Part shown: positions 1-7,570 of the stretch, one piece after another
Layout: each line of letters opens with the position of its first letter
How positions within the stretch are numbered: the stretch's first letter is position 1
Source: Oscillospiraceae bacterium
GTDB lineage: Bacteria > Bacillota > Clostridia > Oscillospirales > CAG-272
DNA length: 64,000 bases
NCBI GenBank assembly: GCA_015063895.1
Contig: SVTG01000002.1
Location: forward strand, 62,001-126,000
Direction: 5' to 3'
Position numbers and translations under genes: made by a program
Notes under the pieces: model-generated
Seen by the model: only the letters and a program-made list of their open reading frames with translations
Databases searched by the model: none
What the model was told of the DNA's origin: nothing

Positions 1-2
1 GA

Positions 3-602
3 TATACCGAGGTTGAAAGTATTCTCAACGAATGGAATTATGTGCTTGGCTGGCACGGTGATGAAATGGCGTATAGTCATCTTGTCAAAAAACAGATCAA
101 GGGCGCTTCCTTTACGCTGGCGGCCATGTGCGCGTGCCAGGCGTCGAGTGTGGATATGCTGATGTATTACGATGCACGCCCCACTCACTGGAACGGGTTG
201 TTTGATTTTGTGCAGGTGGGTAAGGTGACCACCACGGCATATTTTGCATTTCCCATGTTTGATGCGCTTTACAAGCTGGGAAATTATGTAGCGTCTGCCT
301 CGGATGATGGCGATGCCTTTGTGTGTGCCGCCAAAAATGAAAATGAGGCTGCTGTTATCATGACGCATTATAACGATGACGATAACGCCGCGCCCAAATT
401 TATCAAGCTGGATATGGTGGGCCTTGCAGCCGAAAACGGCGTTGAAGCGGAGATATATCTGCTGGATGCCGATCATGATCTTGCGTTGGTACAAAAGGCT
501 GTGATCTACGGTGACCGCTTTGTTTGGGAGCCTCAGGTCCCCAACTTTACCTGCTATTTGCTGAAATTCAGAAAAATTGAGAAGAGTCAACCAAATCATT
601 AA
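3..602 (+). CDS. Glycoside hydrolase, GH39-like (5' truncated by window edge)
   Basis: The reading frame is open from base 3, before the ORF-track start at 42, so this is the C-terminal ~200 residues of a longer gene. The frame begins with 'ESILNEWNYV', resembling the acid/base Glu segment of GH39-like (beta/alpha)8 glycosidases. It is followed by a barrel-like stretch and a C-terminal beta-rich part ('AEIYLLDADHDLALVQ') typical of the beta-sandwich after the barrel. It sits 14 bp upstream of the MBL fusion gene on the same strand, so the two are probably co-transcribed. The family call rests on overall resemblance; another clan-A glycosidase is possible. Substrate cannot be inferred. Confidence 0.55.
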   Translation, partial: YTEVESILNEWNYVLGWHGDEMAYSHLVKKQIKGASFTLAAMCACQASSVDMLMYYDARPTHWNGLFDFVQVGKVTTTAYFAFPMFDALYKLGNYVASASDDGDAFVCAAKNENEAAVIMTHYNDDDNAAPKFIKLDMVGLAAENGVEAEIYLLDADHDLALVQKAVIYGDRFVWEPQVPNFTCYLLKFRKIEKSQPNH

Positions 603-616
603 GGGGGAATGATCGT

Positions 617-1987
617 ATGAGTAAGATAACGGAATACAGGATCGTTGTGCCGAGCAGACCCGAGACCAATGAGCTGCGTGCGGCATCCTTTATACGGGAA
701 AACGTGAAGCTTGTGTGCGGCAAGAAGCTTGATATCGTCAAGGACAGCGAAGCGCCGACGCCGCTTGAGATCGTTGTCGGTAAAACGTCAAGAGAAGAAA
801 CTGACGGTATTGAGCTTGCCCGCTCAAGGGACGGTATTTGGGAATTTACCATGTTTAAAAAGGGAGAGCGTCTGTATCTGACCGGCCTTGGCACACCGCC
901 CGACACGCCGCCCGCGTATCATTCGGCATATAAAAAGCTGGATGACGGTGCGATCGGCACGGTTATGGCCGCTTATCGCTTTGTTGAGGAGATACTTGGG
1001 TATCAATTCGTTTACGCTACATACGACGCATTTCCCGAGGATCCCGATCTTGAAATGCCGGCAACCTACCAATACAGCTATACCAGAGCAGATCTTCGCT
1101 TGCAAAGACCGCAGCCGATCGAGGGGGCGGCGTTGTATTCGCTGAATTGCTCGGAGTTGATCGATTGGAATATCGGCAGCTTTATCCTGAAAACGCGCGA
1201 GGGCAAGCTTATTGTGATCGATGGCGGCGAGAGGGAAGATCTGCCAAGACTGATCGAGTGCCTGAAAAGCATTTCGGGCGAGGCGGTGCCCACAGTGACG
1301 GCATGGCTGTTTTCTCATCTTCACAGCGACCACGTCCATGCGTATCAGCGCCTGTGCGAGGAGGAGTGGAGAGATAAGCTGAAGGTCAAGGACGTGTATT
1401 GTAATTTCCTTACAAGAGAATTTTGGACAAAGCTCTCGCCCGAGGCGCATGAAAGACACGCCAAGAGCTACGATATCATGATGACAAGCGACCAAGCCCT
1501 GCACACCGATCTGCACGTGGTACAGAAGGGTGATAAGATCACGGTGGACGAGATCGAATTTGAGGTCATTCACGTGCCGGATCTTGCGTTTGCGGACCGT
1601 ATGAATATCAACGATTCGAGTGTGGTCTATAAGATGAACTATGACGGTGCGCAGACGGTCATGTTCCTGGGTGACGCCGAATGGGTGTGCGATAATGATC
1701 TGGTAGAAAACTGTGCTGAGAAATTGTCAAGCGACGTGGTACAGGTAGGGCATCACGGGTGCGGTAATGTATCGCGCAGATGCTATGAATTGATCGGCGC
1801 ACAGGCCTATATCTGGCAGTGCGGTGAGCGATTCTGGTATCAGGATAGCGGTGAAGGATTGAATACGCATAACGTGGGCTATATCCGCTATCGGGCATTT
1901 ATGAAGGAGATCGGCGTGAAAAATGAGAATATTCACGTCACGTTACGGGATATCCAATCCTTCCCGCTGCCCTTTCCCATTCAGTGA
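617..1987 (+). CDS. MBL-fold hydrolase with N-terminal carbohydrate-enzyme-like domain
   Basis: This is a 456-residue protein with SD AAGGGGGA before ATG. Residues ~1-155 resemble the alpha/beta N-terminal domain found ahead of alpha-glucuronidase, GH20 and DUF4838-type catalytic domains ('LEIVVGKTSRE' and 'AAYRFVEEILGYQF'). Residues ~175-456 are a metallo-beta-lactamase domain of the ComEC/late-competence type, with the metal motif 'SHLHSDH' at 233-239, 'LGDAE' at 351-355 and 'VGHHGCGN' at 377-384. No signal peptide or membrane segment is seen, so it is probably cytosolic. The glycosidase gene upstream and SGNH hydrolase downstream suggest a role in glycan degradation. MBL identity is firm; the N-terminal assignment and substrate are inference. 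Confidence 0.75.
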   Translation: MSKITEYRIVVPSRPETNELRAASFIRENVKLVCGKKLDIVKDSEAPTPLEIVVGKTSREETDGIELARSRDGIWEFTMFKKGERLYLTGLGTPPDTPPAYHSAYKKLDDGAIGTVMAAYRFVEEILGYQFVYATYDAFPEDPDLEMPATYQYSYTRADLRLQRPQPIEGAALYSLNCSELIDWNIGSFILKTREGKLIVIDGGEREDLPRLIECLKSISGEAVPTVTAWLFSHLHSDHVHAYQRLCEEEWRDKLKVKDVYCNFLTREFWTKLSPEAHERHAKSYDIMMTSDQALHTDLHVVQKGDKITVDEIEFEVIHVPDLAFADRMNINDSSVVYKMNYDGAQTVMFLGDAEWVCDNDLVENCAEKLSSDVVQVGHHGCGNVSRRCYELIGAQAYIWQCGERFWYQDSGEGLNTHNVGYIRYRAFMKEIGVKNENIHVTLRDIQSFPLPFPIQ

Positions 1988-2022
1988 ATGCTGATTTGCA
2001 CAGCATTGATACAAACCAAAAC

Positions 2023-2052
2023 TTGATGCGTTTGTGTCTGACATGGTATAAT
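2023..2052 (+). promoter_or_regulatory. Sigma-A promoter for the SGNH hydrolase gene
   Basis: TTGATG (2023-2028) and TATAAT (2047-2052) are separated by 18 bp and lie about 40 bp upstream of the start at 2096. This marks a separate transcription unit after the MBL gene. Confidence 0.6.
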
Positions 2053-2095
2053 ACGAAAAACGCAGCATGCGTAGAAATGAAAAGGAGATAACAAT

Positions 2096-2752
2096 ATGCC
2101 CGTTCGTGTTGGCTTACAGTATATTGAGATTTGGAAAGAGTCCTTGGAGAATTCCGTGCGCAGATATGAGCAGGAGCAGGTGGAGCCGGGGCAGATCGTA
2201 TTTTACGGCCCCTCTAATTTTACCAGATGGAGCGCACGATGGAATCACGTTCCGCTGCGCGAGGTGCTTTTGGGGGCGAGTGGCAAGCCCTGCTGCGTGA
2301 ATCGCGGCTTTGGTTCAAGCTGTGCGGAGCATCAGCTTTATTATTACGACCGCATGGTTCGTCCCCTGAAGCCCAAGGTGCTGGTTTACAGCCCCTCCTA
2401 CGGCAACGGTGGGGCATTTGGCTACAGCAGAGAGGAAAACTGGGAGCTGGCACAGCGCGTGCTGGCCTATGCGCTGACCGATTTTCCCGACCTGCGTATT
2501 TATCTGGAGGGCTCGGGCGCGGGGCCTAAAGCTACCGAAGAGGTTTTGGCGCAAAGAATAGAATACAACGAATGGCTGCAGAAATTCGCGAGGGAAACGC
2601 CAAACGTGATCTACGTGGATAAGATGAGCTGCACCCCCTTGCGCGATAAGAGCATATACGTGGAGGATGGGGTACATTATAACCAAAAGGGTTATGACAT
2701 TTATGCTGAATTTTTCCGCGAGGTATTAAAGGACGAGCTGGCACAATTTTAA
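2096..2752 (+). CDS. SGNH/GDSL-family hydrolase
   Basis: This 218-residue, signal-less protein starts after SD AAAAGGAG. The SGNH blocks are recognisable: block I is the variant 'FYGPSNFTRW' with the nucleophile Ser, block II is 'NRGFGSS', a 'SPSYGNG' segment may supply the Asn, and block V is 'EDGVHYNQKGYD' carrying the Asp-x-x-His pair. Such proteins are esterases or deacetylases acting on glycans or lipids. It is transcribed from its own promoter behind two genes of glycan metabolism, which fits a carbohydrate-esterase role, but the substrate is unknown. The block I change from GDS to GPS is a moderate departure from the family. Confidence 0.75.
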   Translation: MPVRVGLQYIEIWKESLENSVRRYEQEQVEPGQIVFYGPSNFTRWSARWNHVPLREVLLGASGKPCCVNRGFGSSCAEHQLYYYDRMVRPLKPKVLVYSPSYGNGGAFGYSREENWELAQRVLAYALTDFPDLRIYLEGSGAGPKATEEVLAQRIEYNEWLQKFARETPNVIYVDKMSCTPLRDKSIYVEDGVHYNQKGYDIYAEFFREVLKDELAQF

Positions 2753-2773
2753 TTTATAAAAAAGGAGGCAACG

Positions 2774-2989
2774 ATGTCTTATCAAATGTCAGGCTGTCAG
2801 CGGCTGTGCGCGACCTGTGTATACTGGATAGGACCGCGCGAGCCGAATTACTTTGCCAATATGGTCGTGATCGATAGCCAGAGCGTAAAGGGCAAATGCT
2901 TTTGTCTTAGCGGCCCTCACGCAAGGGCTGAGCGGCAGAGCAACAGCGGTGCTTGCTCCCGTTATGAAAAGTGGCCCGTGCTCCGTTAA
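2774..2989 (+). CDS. Small cysteine-rich protein (putative metal-binding)
   Basis: A 71-residue ORF with strong SD AAAGGAGG, 21 bp downstream of the SGNH gene. Cysteines appear as 'CQRLCATCVYW', then 'GKCFC', then a single Cys before 'SRYEKW'. This suggests a zinc-ribbon-like or otherwise metal-stabilised fold. The 'C-x(2)-C-x-YW-G' plus 'GKC...C-x-x-YEKW' pattern recurs in small clostridial proteins of unknown function, as far as I recall. The stop codon lies in the loop of a 12-bp-stem hairpin. No function is proposed. Confidence 0.6.
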   Translation: MSYQMSGCQRLCATCVYWIGPREPNYFANMVVIDSQSVKGKCFCLSGPHARAERQSNSGACSRYEKWPVLR

Positions 2990-3119
2990 AGGAGCACGGG
3001 CCGACATAAAACGAATACGCCGTTTAGGGCTGCGCCCTACGCCGTGTTCGTTTTTATAAAAAAGCTCCCCCGTAGTAACCTGCTTTATGGCAGATACGTT
3101 ACGGGGGATCTTTTTTTGC
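2973..3119 (+). terminator. Three consecutive hairpins, terminator cluster
   Basis: Hairpin 1 (2973-3002, stem GGCCCGTGCTCC) has the CDS stop in its loop and no T-run. Hairpin 2 (about 3010-3054) ends in TTTTT. Hairpin 3 (about 3064-3119, stem CCCCGTA/TACGGGG) ends in a seven-T run. Together they insulate the plus-strand genes from the convergent gene at 3146. Confidence 0.7.
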
Positions 3120-3145
3120 AAATATGTTGTGATACGGGGCAAAAA

Positions 3146-3916
3146 TTACACTCTGGCAGTCCCTTCCCATTCCTCGGCGGGGTCACATTCAAGGAGCTTG
3201 GCAACGGTCGGAGCTACGTCCTTGAGTGATGCCTCGGGCAGCACCTTGCCACCCTCGAAGCGCGGACCGATGAGGAAGAAGGGGATCGTCATATCCTCGG
3301 GGCTATCGGTGCCGTGCGTGCGGTCGTGACCGCCGTGGTCGGCTACGAAGATGATGGTATAGTCCTTTGGAATGCTGTTATAGACCTCTTCCACACAGCC
3401 GATGGCATCGTGGGCATCCTTCATATATTCGGGGCCCATCCAGCCGAGTGCATGACCGGTGTTGTCGGTATCGGCGAGATAAAGGAAAAGAAAATCGGGC
3501 TGCTGCTCGTTGATGTATTTGATGGCACGGGGGGTGATGATCTCATTGACGTCCTGATAGTTATAGCAGCTGATAAAGTCGCACACGTCAAGCTTGCCGG
3601 GGCGGCAAAGGTCGCGCAGCTGATCCCACGTGATGAAAAACGCGCACTTTTTCTTATTTCTCTTCAGCACCTCCACAATGCCGTCAATGGGGCGCACCTG
3701 GGGGGTATAGGTGTTGGTGGTGGTGCCGTGACGGGAGGGGTCAACGCTGTGAAACAGCGATACGTGACAGGGGAGCGTTACCGAGGGAAATACGGTTTGG
3801 GCATTGAGCGAATAGGTGGCCAGCTCCGTCATTTTTTGGGCAAACGGGTGCCCGCAGCTCATCATAGCATCGGGGCGCATACCGTCGGCAAGAATCAAAA
3901 TAACCTTTTCGGACAT
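3146..3916 (-). CDS. Alkaline phosphatase superfamily protein (nucleotide pyrophosphatase/phosphodiesterase-like)
   Basis: I chose the second Met (MSEKVILIL) as start because GGAGG lies 8 nt before it, inside the first codons of the longer ORF ending at 3931. About 256 residues. Metal and nucleophile motifs of the type I phosphodiesterase/NPP family are visible: 'LILADGMRPD' (first metal Asp), 'FPSVTLPCHVSLF' (nucleophile Thr), 'LADTDNTGHALG' and 'VADHGGHDRTHG' (metal Asp/His residues). No signal peptide is apparent, so it is probably cytosolic, hydrolysing phosphodiesters or phosphonates. It stands alone, converging on the genes to its left. Confidence 0.8.
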   Translation of the reverse strand: MSEKVILILADGMRPDAMMSCGHPFAQKMTELATYSLNAQTVFPSVTLPCHVSLFHSVDPSRHGTTTNTYTPQVRPIDGIVEVLKRNKKKCAFFITWDQLRDLCRPGKLDVCDFISCYNYQDVNEIITPRAIKYINEQQPDFLFLYLADTDNTGHALGWMGPEYMKDAHDAIGCVEEVYNSIPKDYTIIFVADHGGHDRTHGTDSPEDMTIPFFLIGPRFEGGKVLPEASLKDVAPTVAKLLECDPAEEWEGTARV

Positions 3917-4106
3917 AAGAGTATCCTCCATTTTTTTACTGCACCCTCATTATATAACCGCGAATTTTAAAAGTCAATACGGTTTGTGAAATTTTGCTTT
4001 TTAAAATAACAGTGCCCCGCCAAAAAGCGAGGCGTTGTGATCAGCGTGCGTTTATTTCGCTTGTCGGTGACGTAAAAGGCGTAAAGCTTTTTGCCGATGT
4101 TGGCCG

Positions 4107-4208
4107 TCATGGTGCTGCCGGCATACCGCATTTTTTCATGGCATACTGCTTGACGGCGGTGCCTGCTTGTGAGATCAAGAGCGCACCGTACAGTAAAAAT
4201 TCCATCAT
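4107..4208 (-). pseudogene. Short ORF, possible remnant of a DMT/EamA transporter
   Basis: An ATGATG start with AAAGGATT upstream opens a 33-codon frame reading 'EFLLYGALLISQAG' then 'KKCG' and stopping abruptly. The hydrophobic start resembles the first helix of some drug/metabolite transporters, so a truncated gene is possible. An overlapping minus-strand ORF (3967-4296) in another frame covers the same bases, and neither can be confirmed. The 3932-4370 interval otherwise shows no convincing gene. Confidence 0.22.
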
Positions 4209-4369
4209 GTGTGAATCCTTTAAATTTAAAATGGAGTGGCGGACAGCTGCCGCGCATACGGTGCTTATTATGGCATAAAACAAAGTGGGTTTCCATCTTT
4301 TTTAAAAGTCTGTTGCATTATTTGAAATAAATTTTTTTCCGTGCTCGGATATTCTTCAATATATGAATA

Positions 4370-4412
4370 AAAAAGGCAATATCAGACCATTAGGAATGAT
4401 ATTGCCTTTTTT
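4370..4412. terminator. Bidirectional hairpin terminator
   Basis: The stem AAAAAGGCAATATCA pairs with TGATATTGCCTTTTT around a ~12-nt loop. A-run and T-run on the two sides allow function on both strands. It lies where a minus-strand terminator for the spoIVB-like fragment would be expected and resembles the terminator beside intact spoIVB (9121-9165). Confidence 0.7.
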
Positions 4413-5000
4413 GGCGGACGACCGATGGTCGCCTCTACGGCGTTGAGGGTATGGCTTGTAGGGGCGCGCATGGCGCGTCCGTTTACGACGCCAAATTGCC
4501 CGTCTGTGCGAGCATATTTTCAATAATTTTGGCGGACGACCGATGGTCGCCCCTACGGGGTTCAGGGTATGGCTTGTAGGGGCGCGCATGGCGCGTCCGT
4601 TTACGACGCCAAATCGCCCGTCTGTGCGAGCATATTTTCGATAATTTTGGCGGACGACCGATGGTCGCCCCTATGGGGTTGAGGGTATGGCTTGTAGGGG
4701 CGCGCATGGCGCGTCCGTTTACGATGCCAAATCGCCCGTCTGTGCGAGCATATTTTCGATAATTTTGGCGGACGACCGATGGTCGCCCCTACGGGGTTGA
4801 GGGTATGGCTTGTAGGGGCGCGCATGGCGCGTCCGTTTACGATGCCAAATCGCCCGTCTGTGCGAGCATATTTTCGATAATTTTGGCGGACGACCGATGG
4901 TCGCCTCTACGGCGTTGAGGGTATGGCTTGTAGGGGCGCGCATGGCGCGTCTGTTTACGATGCCAAATCGCCCATCTGTGCGAGCATATTCTCAATAAAA
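4413..5000. repeat. Five tandem copies of a 118-bp repeat
   Basis: Units start at 4413, 4531, 4649, 4767 and 4885, always 118 bp apart, with a few substitutions per unit. Each unit carries a 'GTAGGGGCG...' dispersed-repeat core and, on the minus strand, codons reading 'IIENMLAQTGDLAS' plus stop. These match the 3' end of a spoIVB-like gene. The ORFs listed over this array (74-aa family 'MRAPTSHTLN...') are products of the repeat rather than genes. Confidence 0.92.
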
Positions 5001-5041
5001 ATTCCGTATCCCACGGTGGGATCATTGATCAGCACGTGCAG
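4955..5041 (-). pseudogene. 3' fragment of a second spoIVB-like gene
   Basis: The minus-strand frame reads 'HVLINDPTVGYGIFIENMLA' followed by 'QMGDLAS' and stop. Intact SpoIVB in this window ends 'HVLIGNPTTGYGIFIENMLN'. Only ~28 codons remain, with an in-frame stop immediately upstream. The last codons are duplicated in each of the five tandem repeat units. It is clearly homologous but not a recent copy, because the C-terminal residues differ. Confidence 0.8.
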
Positions 5042-5220
5042 TTACCATATTCCGCTTCGCTCCATGGCAAGCTTGCTTTGCAAGCATTGCGCGCCGACGA
5101 GCGGAGTGCATCGCACCAAGCGGTAACGCTTGCACCGCAAAGGAGTATAATGGGCTACCGCTCAGGAATGTGGTGGGTAAAGGACAACAGTTTTTAACTA
5201 AAAATTCATATTTCTTTGCA
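5042..5220. other. Gene-free interval with short inverted repeats
   Basis: No credible ORF. It contains several short palindromes such as GCAAGCTTGCTTTGCAAGC and AGCGGTAACGCTT, resembling decayed extragenic palindromic repeats. It lies between the spoIVB fragment and the 3' end of the TPR/CFI-box gene. Confidence 0.5.
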
Positions 5221-6474
5221 TTACCAATTTTTATCTTCGTAAGGCGTGTCTTCAACACCATTAGATTGAAGCTTTGCAACCATACGGTCAAGCTTGCCTT
5301 TCCAAAGCTTTTTAAACCAATTTGTGTTGCCAAACCACTTTACAAGAGTAGGGCTGATTGCATAGTATGTACGAATGAACAATCTTCCGTACCAAGTAGA
5401 TCCGAGCGTGTCATCACGATAACGACGAAGCGTCCATACCTGCGGACAATCGTAAGAGCCGTATACACAAGTTGCAATGTAGCAGCCAGCATTTTTCTTT
5501 ACGGTTGGACGATTAGGAATAACATAACTAGGATTAATTTCTTTGATTTTTTCGTGATATCCCATCATCTCGTCAATAAGTTTCTGCCTAAATTCAGTCG
5601 TTAAAGTAAATTCTCTTGAATAACCACCGTTTCTATATGTGTAGGAACAGGAATCTACCACATTTTGTATAATCAAAATTAAGTTTTTATATCGTCCAAC
5701 ATCTGATTGCTTATCATCATCACACAAATCTATTGCCGCTTTAAGTATCATTATACATGACGCACAGCGTTCTGTAAATGTTTCCCAAATGTGTTTTGAT
5801 GGATGCTCCGAGTGTTGGTAATCTTTGGTGATGACATTTTCCCATGCAGAGCAAACAGCGTCATTCATCAAAGAAGCTACTTTTTTGTAAAATTCAGTAG
5901 AAGCGACACCACATTTTTTTAACAGCAGCAATAAATACTGCGCTGTCATTTTTATATTATCTAAAATATCAGACGAATTTTCTCTAGAAGGATACTCGGC
6001 AAAATTATTACAACATAGTTTTATTAAAGCAGTTGATAATGCTGATATCTCAATAACTGCTTCTGTTTTGATTTCTTTAAGCTTATCCGCGGGGGCATTG
6101 TCAATTGCTTTGGTAAAACAATTAACACTTTCTTCTATTCGAATTTTTCGCAAAGTTGATTGCCAACCGGCTGCTTTTCCTTTTAAAAACCAAGCTCTAT
6201 AATATGTTGGATCTATCTCAATTATCTTGTTGCAGTATATTTCCGCTTCTTTCTTGTTCCCGGCATCATACGCATTTTCAGCCATAGTATAATAGTTATC
6301 GATTTTAGAGGAATCATCCACTCTGACGGTTCCCGTGACCTCCACTGTCCCCTCAATCATCATTTTCTTGGCTTCTTCAACAGAATATTTTGTTCCGCAC
6401 GGTTGGCATACAAAAAATCCGTCCTGCTTTACAAGGTCTGTGCTTCCACACATTTCACAAGTTAATTGTTTCAT
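5221..6474 (-). CDS. Zinc-ribbon/TPR/CFI-box protein
   Basis: A 417-residue protein and last gene of the five-gene minus operon. Residues ~5-30 form a TFIIB-like zinc ribbon ('CEMCGSTDLV...CQPCGTKYS'). Residues ~55-130 look like TPR helices ('YYTMAENAYDAGNKKEAEIYC', 'YYRAWFLKGKA'). The middle is a long helical region of unknown fold. Residues ~330-400 match the CFI-box C-terminal domain: 'CYIATCVYGSYDCPQVWTLR' then 'LFIRTYYAISPTLVKWFG'. SD GGAGG precedes ATG. CFI-box domains occur at the C-termini of diverse bacterial proteins and their biochemical role is unclear to me. Domain calls are firm; function is unknown. Confidence 0.75.
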   Translation of the reverse strand: MKQLTCEMCGSTDLVKQDGFFVCQPCGTKYSVEEAKKMMIEGTVEVTGTVRVDDSSKIDNYYTMAENAYDAGNKKEAEIYCNKIIEIDPTYYRAWFLKGKAAGWQSTLRKIRIEESVNCFTKAIDNAPADKLKEIKTEAVIEISALSTALIKLCCNNFAEYPSRENSSDILDNIKMTAQYLLLLLKKCGVASTEFYKKVASLMNDAVCSAWENVITKDYQHSEHPSKHIWETFTERCASCIMILKAAIDLCDDDKQSDVGRYKNLILIIQNVVDSCSYTYRNGGYSREFTLTTEFRQKLIDEMMGYHEKIKEINPSYVIPNRPTVKKNAGCYIATCVYGSYDCPQVWTLRRYRDDTLGSTWYGRLFIRTYYAISPTLVKWFGNTNWFKKLWKGKLDRMVAKLQSNGVEDTPYEDKNW

Positions 6475-6488
6475 GGTTTCCTCCGTAT

Positions 6489-6686
6489 TTATAATCTTTT
6501 TTGTCCTTTAACCGTAATTAAATATCTTATCTCACCTGTATCCGAAGGCGTTGTTTCAATAATACATCCACCATCAAGAGCTTTTTGTATTAGAACGGGT
6601 GTAATTCCTTGTATCTTTAACAATCTTTTTCTCGTGACGGGAACTCCAAACGAAAAGTTAATTAACAATTTATACAATTCATCCAT
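6489..6686 (-). CDS. Small hypothetical protein, possible winged helix
   Basis: A 65-residue ORF whose start overlaps the end of the preceding gene by 8 nt and has GAGGGGGA upstream. The sequence 'PVTRKRLLKIQGITPVLIQKAL' followed by 'GEIRYLITVKGQKRL' suggests helix-turn-helix plus beta-wing, as in winged-helix proteins, but it is short. It has no Cys pair for metal binding. The tight coupling supports a real gene; function is unknown. Confidence 0.5.
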   Translation of the reverse strand: MDELYKLLINFSFGVPVTRKRLLKIQGITPVLIQKALDGGCIIETTPSDTGEIRYLITVKGQKRL

Positions 6687-6891
6687 TTTTTACGTCCCCC
6701 TCTTCATAAAAATCACATTTTGCCGCAGAACTGCACTTGTCCTTCCAAACAGGAGATTGTTCATTTGTGCAATATCGGTTAGGTGCTTTTCCTACTGCAA
6801 AAATACAACGAGAAGGATGCCTACGCTTACCATCAGATTTTAACGTTACCAGGTGTGCAGGACATCCCTGCATATCTCTTACTCTTGCCAT
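6679..6891 (-). CDS. Small cysteine-containing protein
   Basis: A 70-residue ORF between the membrane protein gene (7 bp away) and the 65-aa gene it overlaps. Five Cys occur: 'MQGCPAH', 'SRCIFAVG', 'NRYCTN', 'KDKCSS' and 'AKCDFYEEG'. The spacing recalls the 71-aa Cys-rich protein at 2774, which also ends in a Cys followed by a Tyr-Glu, but I cannot show homology. Likely metal-binding by composition; function unknown. Confidence 0.5.
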   Translation of the reverse strand: MARVRDMQGCPAHLVTLKSDGKRRHPSRCIFAVGKAPNRYCTNEQSPVWKDKCSSAAKCDFYEEGDVKNG

Positions 6892-6898
6892 AAAAACC

Positions 6899-7567
6899 TC
6901 ATTTCAAAATTTTGCACTTTTTATTTCGCTCAGTAAGTAATGTATTAATCTCTACAACAAGTGTCTTCTTATCCACCGCCGTTTTCATTTCCTCAACCTT
7001 GGCTGTGATTCTTGATTCCAAGTCACCCAGCTTTTCGTGGCTCATCGGGTCGCTAAAACGGACTTGTTCGGCAAGCTTTTTGAGTGCCGCTTTGGTTTCA
7101 GCGTCTGTTTCAGTTTCAACAAGAATTTCAATATCGGTTTGCAGGAATTGGATAAATACACGCTTTACCTTGATTTTTTCCTCTACACGGTTGATTTCCT
7201 TTGCGCCCGCCTGACCTGCAATAACACACAGGGCAGAGATATCAAGGATAATTACGCATATCACAACTGCCAACCATGCGGGAAGCGTCGGGAAGATCAT
7301 AAAGACCGCAAAGGCAATCAGTTGAATGATCAGATAAGTTATTCCAACGTGAACAACGGGAATGCCAAGGAATTTGCTTTTCAACGTATCCTTTTTACCA
7401 AAGGCAATCTTCCACAATGGAATTTGTACTGCAAAGGCTACAACCGCGAAAACGTATGCCGCAAAGAACGTGGCAGTTTTTTCGGTAGGGATTACAAATG
7501 CAATGACGTTAAATAAAACAAATACAATACCAAGGGCAAGATAAGACTTTAAATTATTCTTTTTCAT
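6899..7567 (-). CDS. Membrane protein with cytosolic coiled-coil tail
   Basis: A 222-residue protein starting 3 bp after the SPFH gene stops, so translationally coupled. Four hydrophobic segments are visible at ~9-25, ~33-52, ~70-90 and ~97-117. They are followed by a charged helical tail with a predicted coiled coil ('LVETETDAETKAALKKLAEQV', 'LGDLESRITAKVEEMKTAV'). I recognise no named family. The coiled-coil tail next to an SPFH scaffold protein suggests the two form a membrane-associated complex; this is inference. Confidence 0.65.
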   Translation of the reverse strand: MKKNNLKSYLALGIVFVLFNVIAFVIPTEKTATFFAAYVFAVVAFAVQIPLWKIAFGKKDTLKSKFLGIPVVHVGITYLIIQLIAFAVFMIFPTLPAWLAVVICVIILDISALCVIAGQAGAKEINRVEEKIKVKRVFIQFLQTDIEILVETETDAETKAALKKLAEQVRFSDPMSHEKLGDLESRITAKVEEMKTAVDKKTLVVEINTLLTERNKKCKILK

Positions 7568-7570
7568 TGC

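Noticed and set aside
824-1573. 249-aa minus-strand ORF opposite the MBL gene
   Set aside because: It is fully antisense to a protein with intact MBL motifs and has no recognisable domain; a shadow of codon bias.
3967-4296. 109-aa minus-strand ORF downstream of the phosphodiesterase
   Set aside because: No SD and no domain; it overlaps in another frame a short ORF that has a better start, and neither is convincing.
4413-5000. Regular repeats as a CRISPR array
   Set aside because: The whole 118-bp unit is repeated with no unique spacers, and no cas genes are present.
4356-5025. Series of 62-77-aa ORFs on the minus strand beginning MRAPTSHTLN
   Set aside because: They recur with exactly 118-bp spacing and are translations of the tandem repeat. 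They lack ribosome-binding sites.
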